From Burkholderia sp. E7m39 (GTDB taxonomy: Bacteria > Pseudomonadota > Gammaproteobacteria > Burkholderiales > Burkholderiaceae), in contig BBSL01000036.1 in the NCBI GenBank assembly GCA_001319865.1, forward strand, positions 1-46,446: a stretch of DNA of 46,446 nucleotides, written 5' to 3'. Of the stretch, positions 34,030 through 42,380 are shown one piece after another (the stretch's first letter is position 1; each line of letters starts with the position of its first letter). The notes below the pieces were generated by a model. That model worked only from the letters and a program-made list of their open reading frames with translations. It was not told the origin of the DNA and did no database searches. A program made the position numbers and the translations under genes.

Positions 34030-34278
34030 CGCGCAACGTTTAACGTTTGACGCGTTCAAGGTCGCATCAAACACTAAGTGCAAATCCCAATGATTGCGCT
34101 GCATCATTGGCGAGACAATGGCATCCGTGCTGCGTGGTGCGGCATGGACCACCGTCCGCATTGGTGCACCACGCCACGATTTGGCACGGGGGTCTCAACG
34201 CCAAGGAAAAGAGTCGCGCCGGAATCTGCGCGGAATAAAACGCGGTAGTGCTTCGCCTTACTTCGCATGGAAGGGAAC

Positions 34279-35058
34279 ATGATTCTCGGCGATACGATAC
34301 TCGAGACGCGCGGGCTCACACGTGAGTTCAAGGGTTTTACCGCAGTCAACGGCGTGAATCTGCGCGTGAAGCGCGGCTCGATTCATGCGCTGATTGGCCC
34401 GAACGGCGCGGGCAAGACCACGTGCTTCAATCTGCTCACCAAATTTCTCGTTCCCACTGCGGGTCAGATCGTCTTTAACGGCGTCGATATCACGGGCGAG
34501 CGCCCGGCGCAGATCGCGCGTCGCGGCATCATCCGTTCATTCCAGATTTCCGCTGTATTTCCGCATTTGACGGCATTGCAGAACGTTCGCATCGGTTTGC
34601 AGCGTCAGCTCGGCACGGCATTTCATTTCTGGAGAAGCGAGCGCACGCTGCACCAGCTCGATGACCGCGCGATCGATCTGCTCACACAGGTAGGCCTGAC
34701 CGATTTCGCGGATACGCCGACTGTCGAATTGTCGTATGGCCGCAAGCGCGCGCTCGAAATCGCCACCACGCTCGCGATGGAACCCGAACTGATGCTGCTC
34801 GACGAACCGACACAGGGCATGGGCCACGAAGACGTGGACCGCGTGACTGCACTGATCAAAAAGGTGTCGGCGGGCCGCACGATTCTGATGGTCGAACACA
34901 ACATGAATGTGATTGCCGGCATCTCCGACACGATTACCGTTCTGCAGCGCGGCGAGGTGCTCGCCGAAGGCACATACGCGGAAGTCTCGAAGAACCCGCT
35001 CGTCATGCAAGCCTATATGGGCAGTGCGGACGCAGCGCTTGCCGGAGCGCATGCATGA
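34279..35058 (+). CDS. livG: Liv-type ABC transporter ATPase, LivG-like
   Basis: Cytoplasmic ATPase of a branched-chain amino acid (HAAT) type importer, 259 residues. Walker A GPNGAGKTT at 40-48, signature VELSYGRKRALEIA (LSYG form usual for LivG), and Walker B LMLLDEPTQGM. The start is ATG 34279 with a GGAAGGGA ribosome site; ATG 34267 is four codons upstream. The stop overlaps the livF start by 4 nt. The substrate cannot be read from the ATPase. Confidence 0.93.
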   Translation: MILGDTILETRGLTREFKGFTAVNGVNLRVKRGSIHALIGPNGAGKTTCFNLLTKFLVPTAGQIVFNGVDITGERPAQIARRGIIRSFQISAVFPHLTALQNVRIGLQRQLGTAFHFWRSERTLHQLDDRAIDLLTQVGLTDFADTPTVELSYGRKRALEIATTLAMEPELMLLDEPTQGMGHEDVDRVTALIKKVSAGRTILMVEHNMNVIAGISDTITVLQRGEVLAEGTYAEVSKNPLVMQAYMGSADAALAGAHA

Positions 35059-35810
35059 GCACAGTGAGCGAACAGGAAAACGCAGCGGTCAGTGTGGTGA
35101 GCGGCGAGCCGGCGCTGGAGATCGCCGGACTGCAGGCCTGGTACGGCGAATCGCACATCCTGCATGGCGTCGATCTGACCGTGAGCCGCGGCGAAGTCGT
35201 CACGCTGCTCGGCCGCAACGGCGCGGGCCGCACCACCACGTTGCGCGCGATCATGGGCCTCACGGGGCGCCGCACGGGATCGATCCGCGTGGGCGGCCGC
35301 GAGACCATTTCGATGCCCACGCATCGAATCGCGCATTGCGGCGTCGGCTATTGCCCGGAAGAGCGCGGCATCTTTTCGAGCCTCTCCTGCGAAGAAAACC
35401 TGCTGTTGCCGCCCGCCGTCGGCGACAAGTCGTTGATGATGTCGATCGACGAGATTTACCAGATGTTTCCCAATCTGCAGGAACGGCGGATGAGCCAGGG
35501 CACGCGCCTGTCGGGCGGCGAGCAACAGATGCTGGCCGTCGCGCGCATCCTGCGTACGGGCGCTAATCTGCTGCTGCTCGACGAAATCTCGGAAGGACTC
35601 GCGCCCGTGATCGTGCAGGCGCTCGCGCGCATGATCGTGACGTTGAAGGCGCGCGGCTACACCATCGTGATGGTCGAACAGAACTTCCGCTTCGCCGCGC
35701 CGCTCGCCGATCGTTTCTATGTGATGGAGCATGGGCGCATCGTCGAGCATTTCGGTGCGAAGGAACTCGAAAGCAAAATGCCGGTGCTACACGATTTGCT
35801 CGGCGTCTAA
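35055..35810 (+). CDS. livF: Liv-type ABC transporter ATPase, LivF-like, with Arg in Walker A
   Basis: Second ATPase of the same importer, 251 residues. The signature RLSGGEQQMLAVARIL and Walker B LLLLDEISEGLAP are intact, as is the switch His region. Walker A reads GRNGAGRTT (53-61): the invariant Lys is Arg (codon CGC at 59). The paired LivG has a normal Lys, so the transporter may hydrolyse ATP at only one composite site. The start overlaps the livG stop as ATGA. Confidence 0.93.
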   Translation: MSTVSEQENAAVSVVSGEPALEIAGLQAWYGESHILHGVDLTVSRGEVVTLLGRNGAGRTTTLRAIMGLTGRRTGSIRVGGRETISMPTHRIAHCGVGYCPEERGIFSSLSCEENLLLPPAVGDKSLMMSIDEIYQMFPNLQERRMSQGTRLSGGEQQMLAVARILRTGANLLLLDEISEGLAPVIVQALARMIVTLKARGYTIVMVEQNFRFAAPLADRFYVMEHGRIVEHFGAKELESKMPVLHDLLGV

Positions 35811-35916
35811 GCGGGGTGGACGCATCCCGGCCACAAAGCGGGGTCGTCATGGGAACACGACGCACGACACACCCAGATGCCTCTGATAACCACAAGCATG
35901 AAAACAGGAGACACGC

Positions 35917-37134
35917 ATGAAACTGAAGACTTTCGCCAGATTGTCAGCCGTCTGCTTCGCGGCTGCAGCGGGTGCGATGTTCGCTGCGGGCAGTGCGCAG
36001 GCGGCCGATGGCCAGACCGTCAAGATCGGCTATATCACTGATCTGTCGGGTCTGTATGCGGATATCGACGGCCCGGGCGGCCTCGAAGCGATCCGCATGG
36101 CGATTGCCGATTTCGGCGGCAAGGTCAACGGCAAGCCGATCGAACTCGTCTACGCGGACCACCAGAACAAGGCCGACATCGCTGCATCGCGCGCTCGCGA
36201 ATGGATCGACCGTGACGGCGTCAACGTGATCATCGGCGGCACGAATTCGGCCACGGCGCTGTCGACCAACCAGGTCGCGGGCGAAAAGAAGGTTCCGTAC
36301 ATCAACATCGGCGCGGGCGCGGATAACCTCACCAACGAGCAATGCACGCCGTACACGGTCCACTACGCGTACGACACGATGGCGCTCGCAAAAGGCACGG
36401 GCTCGGCCGTGACCAAGCAGGGCGGCAAGACCTGGTACTTTCTGACGGCGGACTACGCGTTCGGCAAGGCGCTCGAGAAGAACACGTCGGACGTGGTCAA
36501 GGCGAACGGCGGGCAAGTGCTCGGCACCGTGCGCCATCCGCTCTCGGCATCGGACTTCTCGTCGTTCCTGCTGCAGGCGCAAGGCTCGAAGGCGCAGGTG
36601 CTGGGCCTCGCGAATGCAGGCGGCGACACGATCAACTCGATCAAGGCGGCAAAGGAATTCGGCGTCACGAAGTCAATGAAGATTGCGGCGCTGCTGATCT
36701 TCCTGACCGACATCCACAGCCTCGGACTCGAAACGACGCAAGGACTGGTCGCCACCGACAGCTGGTACTGGAACAAGGACGCGAACACGCGCAAGTGGGC
36801 GCAGCGCTACTTCGACAAGATGAAGAAGATGCCGACCAGTCTGCAGGCAGCGGACTATTCGGCCGTTACCACGTACCTGAAGGCCGTGCAGGCGGCAGGC
36901 ACGACCGACAGCGACAAGGTGATGGATCAGCTTCATAAGGCGAAGATCGACGACTTCTACGCGAAGGGCTACATCCGTCAGGACGGCAGCATGATCCACG
37001 ACATGTACCTGATGGAAGTGAAGAAGCCGTCGGACTCGAAAGAGCCGTGGGACTACTACAAGATCACCGCGACGATTCCTGGCGAACAGGCGTTCGCGAC
37101 CAAGGCTGAATCGCGCTGCGCGCTCTGGAAGTAA
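35917..37134 (+). CDS. livK: Liv-type periplasmic substrate-binding protein
   Basis: 405-residue precursor with a Sec signal peptide (cleavage after AQA at about 31). The mature part is a type I periplasmic-binding fold (VKIGYITDLSGLYADIDGPGG at the start, NVIIGGTNSATA hinge region). A ribosome site AGGAGA precedes ATG 35917. It is unlike the two paralogous binding proteins encoded further downstream. A strong hairpin follows its stop. The ligand is unknown; linkage to mmsA and the GMC dehydrogenase suggests a small alcohol, amino acid or similar compound. Confidence 0.94.
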   Translation: MKLKTFARLSAVCFAAAAGAMFAAGSAQAADGQTVKIGYITDLSGLYADIDGPGGLEAIRMAIADFGGKVNGKPIELVYADHQNKADIAASRAREWIDRDGVNVIIGGTNSATALSTNQVAGEKKVPYINIGAGADNLTNEQCTPYTVHYAYDTMALAKGTGSAVTKQGGKTWYFLTADYAFGKALEKNTSDVVKANGGQVLGTVRHPLSASDFSSFLLQAQGSKAQVLGLANAGGDTINSIKAAKEFGVTKSMKIAALLIFLTDIHSLGLETTQGLVATDSWYWNKDANTRKWAQRYFDKMKKMPTSLQAADYSAVTTYLKAVQAAGTTDSDKVMDQLHKAKIDDFYAKGYIRQDGSMIHDMYLMEVKKPSDSKEPWDYYKITATIPGEQAFATKAESRCALWK

Positions 37135-37148
37135 GCGGTTTGCAGCGG

Positions 37149-37184
37149 GACGCGACGGGCGGCGCACCTGCCGCCCGTCGCGTC
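37149..37184. repeat. 15-bp perfect hairpin between livK and livH
   Basis: GACGCGACGGGCGGC pairs with GCCGCCCGTCGCGTC around a 6-nt loop. There is no T run, so it is more likely an mRNA-stabilising or partial-attenuation structure that favours the binding-protein message over the permease message. Confidence 0.7.
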
Positions 37185-37226
37185 GCGTGAGCGAATTGCG
37201 TCGATATCATTTTGACGGCGGATTCG

Positions 37227-38111
37227 ATGGATATCTTTGGCATTCCGCTACCGGCGATGCTCAGCCAGTTGCTGCTCGGTCTCGTGAACGGCTCGTTCTA
37301 CGCGATCTTGAGTCTGGGGCTGGCCGTGATCTTCGGTCTTCTCAACGTGATCAATTTCGCGCACGGCGCGTTGTTCATGTTGGGTGCGATGCTCACCTGG
37401 ATGGGCCTGTCGTACTTCAATCTGCCGTACTGGGTGATGCTGGTACTTGCGCCCGTGCTCGTCGGATTGTTCGGCATCGCGATCGAACGCTCGATGCTGC
37501 GCTGGCTGTACAAGCTCGATCACCTTTACGGATTGCTGCTCACGTTTGGGCTGACGCTCGTCGTCGAAGGCGTATTTCATTCGATCTACGGTTCGTCGGG
37601 TCAGCCGTATGACGTGCCTTCTGCGCTTGCGGGCGCAACCAACCTCGGCTTCATGTTTCTGCCGAACTATCGCGCTTGGGTGGTGGTCGCGTCGCTGGTC
37701 GTGTGTTTCGCGACGTGGTTCGTGATCGAGAAGACGCGGCTTGGCGCTTATCTTCGGGCGGGCACGGAGAACCCGAAACTCGTCGAAGCATTCGGCGTGA
37801 ACGTGCCGATGATGGTGACGTTGACGTACGGCTTCGGCGTCGCGCTCGCCGCGTTCGCAGGCGTGCTCGCGGCGCCCGTGATCCAGGTCTCGCCGCTGAT
37901 GGGCCAGCCGATGATCATCACCGTGTTCGCCGTCGTCGTGATCGGCGGAATGGGTTCGATCATGGGCTCGATATTGACGGGCCTGCTGCTCGGCGTGATC
38001 GAAGGGTTCACGCGCGTGTTCTATCCGGAAGCATCGGCGACCGTGGTCTTCGTGATCATGGCGCTCGTGTTGCTCGTGCGTCCGGCGGGTCTCTTCGGCA
38101 AGGAAAAATGA
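37227..38111 (+). CDS. livH: Liv-type ABC transporter permease, LivH-like
   Basis: Inner-membrane permease of 294 residues with about eight predicted helices. The LivH signature near the N-terminus is clear (GLVNGSFYAILSLGLAVIFG, then NVINFAHGALFMLGA), and the GGMGSIMGSILTGLLLG motif is near the end. The start is ATG 37227 with a weak GGCGGA site; a TTG five codons upstream is possible. The stop overlaps the next start by 4 nt. Confidence 0.93.
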   Translation: MDIFGIPLPAMLSQLLLGLVNGSFYAILSLGLAVIFGLLNVINFAHGALFMLGAMLTWMGLSYFNLPYWVMLVLAPVLVGLFGIAIERSMLRWLYKLDHLYGLLLTFGLTLVVEGVFHSIYGSSGQPYDVPSALAGATNLGFMFLPNYRAWVVVASLVVCFATWFVIEKTRLGAYLRAGTENPKLVEAFGVNVPMMVTLTYGFGVALAAFAGVLAAPVIQVSPLMGQPMIITVFAVVVIGGMGSIMGSILTGLLLGVIEGFTRVFYPEASATVVFVIMALVLLVRPAGLFGKEK

Positions 38112-39082
38112 TGCAGAGAAAAGCGCTCTACAGTCTGCTGCTGCTTGCGCTCATCGTCGCGCCGTTCGCCGGCGTGTATCCCGTGTTCGTGATGAAGGTG
38201 CTGTGCTTCGCGCTGTTCGCGGCGGCGTTCAATCTGTTGATCGGTTATACGGGGCTGCTGTCGTTCGGTCACGCGATGTTTCTTGCGACGGCGGGCTATG
38301 TCACCGGTTATTCGATCCAGACGATCGGGCTGACGCCGGAGCTGGGCGTGATCGCGGGTGCGCTGGCGGCGACGCTGCTCGGCTTTGTCGTCGGACTGTT
38401 CGCGATTCGCCGACAGGGCATCTACTTCGCGATGGTGACGCTCGCGCTCGCGCAAATGGTGTACTTCGTGTTCCTGCAGGCACCGTTCACGCACGGCGAA
38501 GACGGCCTGCAGGGTGTGCCGCGCGGCAAGCTGTTCGGCATCCTGAGCCTGTCGTCGGACCTGACGTTGTACTTCGTCGTGCTCGTCGTGATGGTGCTGG
38601 CGTTCCTGCTGATCGTACGCATCGTGCATTCGCCCTTTGGGCAGGTGCTGACCGCGATCAAGGAGAACGAGCCGCGCGCGATTTCGCTCGGCTATGACAC
38701 GAACCGCTTCAAACTGCTCGCGTTCGTTTTGTCGGCGGGTCTTGCGGGGCTGGCGGGATCGCTGAAAGTGCTGGTGCTCGGGTTCGAGACGCTCGGCGAT
38801 GCGTACTGGACGATGTCCGGTCTCGTCGTGCTGATGACGCTCGTAGGCGGCATGGGCACGCTGTTCGGTCCGCTGCTGGGCGCCGCGCTGATCGTCTCGC
38901 TGGAAGACAGACTCGGCGACATCGGCAGCGGGCTCGCGTCGGTGACGGGCGTCGACTGGTTCCGCTCGCTCGGCGAATCCGCGACGATCGTGACGGGGCT
39001 CATCTTCATTGCCTGCGTGCTGGCGTTTCGGCGCGGCATCGTGGGCGAGATCGTGCAGCGGGTCAAACCCTTGCGCGCGTGA
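38108..39082 (+). CDS. livM: Liv-type ABC transporter permease, LivM-like
   Basis: Second permease of the importer, 324 residues and about nine helices. The LivM signature FAAAFNLLIGYTGLLSFGHA lies near residue 37-56, and the EAA-like segment IKENEPRAISLGYDT near 185. The start is ATG 38108 in an ATGA overlap with livH; the next codon, ATG 38111, has slightly better spacing to AAGGA. It ends the first liv operon. Confidence 0.93.
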   Translation: MMQRKALYSLLLLALIVAPFAGVYPVFVMKVLCFALFAAAFNLLIGYTGLLSFGHAMFLATAGYVTGYSIQTIGLTPELGVIAGALAATLLGFVVGLFAIRRQGIYFAMVTLALAQMVYFVFLQAPFTHGEDGLQGVPRGKLFGILSLSSDLTLYFVVLVVMVLAFLLIVRIVHSPFGQVLTAIKENEPRAISLGYDTNRFKLLAFVLSAGLAGLAGSLKVLVLGFETLGDAYWTMSGLVVLMTLVGGMGTLFGPLLGAALIVSLEDRLGDIGSGLASVTGVDWFRSLGESATIVTGLIFIACVLAFRRGIVGEIVQRVKPLRA

Positions 39083-39586
39083 ACCGGCCGAAAATTGGTT
39101 TGCCATCCGAACGATTCAATGCTGTGGTGTGATGCCGCTAAATGAGGCGATTACGGAGCGAAACTACAAGAATGCGCCCCAATTTTGTGCGGCACTGCAC
39201 CACTAGGGTAAATGCTAGTTGCCCGTGACACAGTCCCCGTTTAATCTTCACACAGTTCTGATGCACCGAATTTTGCAGGTGGAGAACGAGGAGACAATGA
39301 GGCACAAAAGTGCCCATACAAAAGCGCTGTTGGATCAGATCCAACAGCGCTTTTTACTTTCCGGCGTCCGTTTCGCTTTTCTGCTTCGCACGCATCGCGT
39401 GCCGCGTCCGGTTGTAAATCTGGCGCCTCTTCATTCGCCGTGCCCGGCGTTTTTCCCCAAAGATTCAAAGCCTTCAAAGCGCTTGCCGCGCGCGGTATGC
39501 GTCCGCTACACTCGCCATTCGCCGACCATCGGGTCGGCCTTTGTCAAAGTCAAATGAACGCGAACAGCGGGGCGTAGAGGAGCGGA
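39083..39586. other. Gene-free region between the two liv clusters
   Basis: This 504-bp stretch has no supported gene. It contains a TGCACC-N5-GGTAAA site (39196-39212), a GC-rich perfect hairpin with T run (39321-39355), and a possible 5' leader. A short frame begins at ATG 39297 with a good GAGGAG site and reads through the hairpin; it could be a leader peptide but has no family similarity. See the findings. Confidence 0.55.
39321..39355 (+). terminator. Strong intrinsic terminator or attenuator
   Basis: A 15-bp stem (AAAGCGCTGTTGGAT with its complement) around a CAG loop, followed by TTTTT. It lies 239 bp after livM, unusually far for a simple end of that operon, and 232 bp before the next binding-protein gene, so it may instead end a small RNA or act as an attenuator. 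Confidence 0.85.
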
Positions 39587-40753
39587 ATGAAGTCGGCATT
39601 GCGGTGGATCAGCGCGACGTTGGTCGCGGCGGGCGTGTGCGCAAGTTATAGCGGCGTGGCATGGGCGGACGTGAAGATCGGCATGACGGTGTCGGCAACG
39701 GGCCCAGCGGCTTCGCTCGGCATTCCGGAGAAGAACACCAGCGCGCTTCTGCCGAAGGAAATCGCGGGCCAGAAGATCGACTACATCGTGCTCGACGATG
39801 CGACCGACTCGACGCAAGCCGTGAAGAACGCGCGCAAGCTCACGAGTGAAGATCACGTCGATGCGTTGATCGGTTCGACCGTGGTGCCGAACTCGCTCGC
39901 GATGATCGACATCGCCAATGAAACGCAAACGCCCATGATCTCGATGGCGGCGGCGGCATCGATCGTGGAACCGATGGATGCAAAGCGCTCGTGGGTCTTC
40001 AAGACGCCGCAGAACGACATCCTGATGGCGACGGCGATCGCGCAACACATGTCGAATCACGGCGTGAAGACGGTGGCCTTCATCGGCTTCTCGGATGCGT
40101 ACGGTGAGAGCTGGTTCAAGGAGTTCGGCAAGGCCGCCGATCTCGCGAAGATCAAGGTCGTCGCGAATGAGCGCTTCGCGCGCAACGATGCATCCGTGAC
40201 GGGCCAGGTGCTCAAGATGATGTCGCAGAACCCGGACGCCGTGCTGATCGCCGGTGCGGGCACGCCGGCCGCTTTGCCGGAAAAGACGCTGCGCGAGCGC
40301 GGCTACAAGGGCAAGTACTATCAGACGCACGGCGTCGCGAATAACGACTTCCTGCGCGTGTGCGGCAAGGATTGCGAAGGCACGTATCTGCCCGCGGGTC
40401 CGCTGCTCGTCGCCGATCAGCTGCCCGATTCGAACCCTGTGAAGAAGGCGTCGCTTGCGTACAAGCACGCGTACGAAGGCGCCAACGGCACGGGCTCGAT
40501 CTCGACGTTCGGCGGTCATGCGTGGGACGCCGGCCTGCTGCTGCAACGTGCCATTCCCATCGCGTTGAAGAAGGGCCAGCCGGGCACGCCGCAATTCCGT
40601 GAAGCGCTGCGCGCCGCGCTCGAAAGCACGAAAGATCTGCCGGGTTCGCACGGCATCTTCAACATGAGCGTGAACGATCACGCGGGCCTCGATCAACGGG
40701 CGCGTGTGATGGTGCAAATCGTCGACGGCAAGTGGAAGCTTGCTTCCGATTAA
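39587..40753 (+). CDS. Liv-type periplasmic substrate-binding protein (first tandem paralog)
   Basis: 388-residue precursor with a Sec signal peptide (cleavage after AWA at about 27). The mature protein starts DVKIGMTVSATGPAASLG and is a type I periplasmic-binding fold. A Cys pair in RVCGKDCEG likely forms a disulphide. It is closely similar to the protein at 41000-42160 along its whole length, so the two arose by tandem duplication. A GAGGAG ribosome site precedes the ATG. The ligand is unknown. Confidence 0.94.
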   Translation: MKSALRWISATLVAAGVCASYSGVAWADVKIGMTVSATGPAASLGIPEKNTSALLPKEIAGQKIDYIVLDDATDSTQAVKNARKLTSEDHVDALIGSTVVPNSLAMIDIANETQTPMISMAAAASIVEPMDAKRSWVFKTPQNDILMATAIAQHMSNHGVKTVAFIGFSDAYGESWFKEFGKAADLAKIKVVANERFARNDASVTGQVLKMMSQNPDAVLIAGAGTPAALPEKTLRERGYKGKYYQTHGVANNDFLRVCGKDCEGTYLPAGPLLVADQLPDSNPVKKASLAYKHAYEGANGTGSISTFGGHAWDAGLLLQRAIPIALKKGQPGTPQFREALRAALESTKDLPGSHGIFNMSVNDHAGLDQRARVMVQIVDGKWKLASD

Positions 40754-40782
40754 GCGAGGCGATTAACGCATTCGAATCAACC

Positions 40783-40814
40783 AAAAAGACGCGAGTAGTT
40801 GACGCGTCTTTTTT
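40783..40814 (+). terminator. Intrinsic terminator after the first tandem binding-protein gene
   Basis: A GACGCG/CGCGTC stem extended by A/T pairs, 9-nt loop, and a run of six T residues, 30 nt after the stop codon. Confidence 0.88.
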
Positions 40815-40999
40815 ATTGCCCGCGAGATGATTGATTAAGGCAAAGCAGGGGAGACCATAAAGCGGTAAGGCCCGCATTTGACGCAATTGCAACGAGCAGG
40901 GAAAACCATGCTTGGCAGGCTTATACCCGATAACTAGATTCAGTTACCCGGTTCTCGAACTGGATTACGACACGCATTTAAAGCGTTTGGAGACATTCA

Positions 41000-42160
41000 A
41001 TGAAAACGACAAAGCAATGGGTCCGTACTGCGATCGCGATGGCGCTCGTTTGCGGAGCGAGCACGGCGATGGCGCAGGTGAAGATCGGCGTCACGTTGTC
41101 CACCACGGGGCCCGCCGCATCGCTCGGCATCCCTGAAAAGAACACGATTGCGCTGCTGCCGAAGGAGATTGCCGGCAAGAGCGTCGAGTACATCGTGCTC
41201 GACGATGCATCGGACACGAGCCGTGCCGTGCAGAACACGCGCAAGCTGATCGACGAGAATCACGTCGATGCCATCATCGGCTCGACGGTCACGCCGAATT
41301 CGCTCGCGATGCTCGATCCCGTTTCGGAAGGCAAGACGCCGATGATTTCGCTGGCGGCGTCGGCGGCCATCATTTCGCCGATGGATGCGAAGCGCTCATG
41401 GGCCTTCAAGACGCCGCAAAACGATGGCCTGATGGCCGACGCGATCGCCGAGTACATGGAGAAGCATGGCGTGAAGTCGGTGGCGTTCATCGGCTTCTCG
41501 GATGCGTATGGCGAGAACTGGTACAACGTGTTCAGCAAGGCAGCGGATGCGCATCATCTGAAGCTCGTCGCGAACGAACGCTACAACCGTACCGATGCCT
41601 CCGTGACCGGGCAAATACTGAAGATCACGGCGGCGAATCCGGATGCCGTGCTGATCGCGGGTTCGGGTACGCCGTCCGCGCTGCCGGCAAAGGCGCTGAA
41701 GGAGCGCGGTTACAAGGGCAAGATCTATCAGACGCACGGCGTCGCGAACAATGACTTCCTGCGCGTGTGCGGCAAGGATTGCGAAGGCGAACTGCTGCCC
41801 GCTGGCCCGATTCTCGTGGCCGATCAGCTGCCCGAATCGAACCCCGTGAAGAAGTCGTCGCTGGCGTACAAAAATGCCTACGAGAAGGCGTACGGCGTGG
41901 GTTCTGTCGCGACGTTCGGCGGCCATGCTTGGGACGCAGGCCAGATGCTCGAACGCGCAATTCCCGAGGCGTTGAAGAAAGGCCAGCCGGGCACGGAAGC
42001 ATTTCGCGTCGCGCTGCGCGAGGCACTCGAGAACGTCAAGGATCTGCCACTCTCGCACGGCATCATGAATATCACGACCACAGACCACAACGGTCTCGAC
42101 AAGCGCGCTCGCGTGATCGTCGAGATCTCTGATGGCAAGTGGAAACTTCAGAACGACTAA
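41000..42160 (+). CDS. Liv-type periplasmic substrate-binding protein (second tandem paralog)
   Basis: 386-residue precursor with a Sec signal peptide (cleavage after AMA at about 25). The mature protein starts QVKIGVTLSTTGPAASLG and matches the preceding paralog through the same blocks (GIPEKNT, ALLPKEIAG, YIVLDDA, RVCGKDCEG, FGGHAWDAG). It has a separate ribosome site (GGAGA) and its own flanking terminators, so each copy may be expressed on its own. It directly precedes the second permease gene. Confidence 0.94.
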   Translation: MKTTKQWVRTAIAMALVCGASTAMAQVKIGVTLSTTGPAASLGIPEKNTIALLPKEIAGKSVEYIVLDDASDTSRAVQNTRKLIDENHVDAIIGSTVTPNSLAMLDPVSEGKTPMISLAASAAIISPMDAKRSWAFKTPQNDGLMADAIAEYMEKHGVKSVAFIGFSDAYGENWYNVFSKAADAHHLKLVANERYNRTDASVTGQILKITAANPDAVLIAGSGTPSALPAKALKERGYKGKIYQTHGVANNDFLRVCGKDCEGELLPAGPILVADQLPESNPVKKSSLAYKNAYEKAYGVGSVATFGGHAWDAGQMLERAIPEALKKGQPGTEAFRVALREALENVKDLPLSHGIMNITTTDHNGLDKRARVIVEISDGKWKLQND

Positions 42161-42254
42161 GACGGTACTCGCCTCTCGCGCGATGCGTGGCGCGAGCGTC
42201 TAAGAACGCTCTCAAGCCACGCAGCAATTTTCTGATCGATAACAATGGCAAGCT

Positions 42255-42289
42255 CTGCCGCGCCGTATCACAGGCGCGGCAGTTGTTTT
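42255..42289 (+). terminator. Intrinsic terminator between binding-protein and permease genes
   Basis: A perfect 10-bp stem CTGCCGCGCC/GGCGCGGCAG with an 8-nt loop followed by TTGTTTT. It lies 95 nt after the binding-protein stop and 92 nt before livH. Confidence 0.85.
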
Positions 42290-42380
42290 ATGTGTCGCTG
42301 CTTCGTTTGGCGGCCAGCAAGCGTTCAGCTGGCTCTCACTGTTTCTCAGTTTCAATTTCGACGTTCCAGGACGAGTAAGC

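Noticed and set aside
34190..34208. TTGGCACG followed by GGGG before livG, looking like a sigma-54 promoter
   Set aside because: The -12 element is TCTCA and lacks the essential GC pair at the correct distance.
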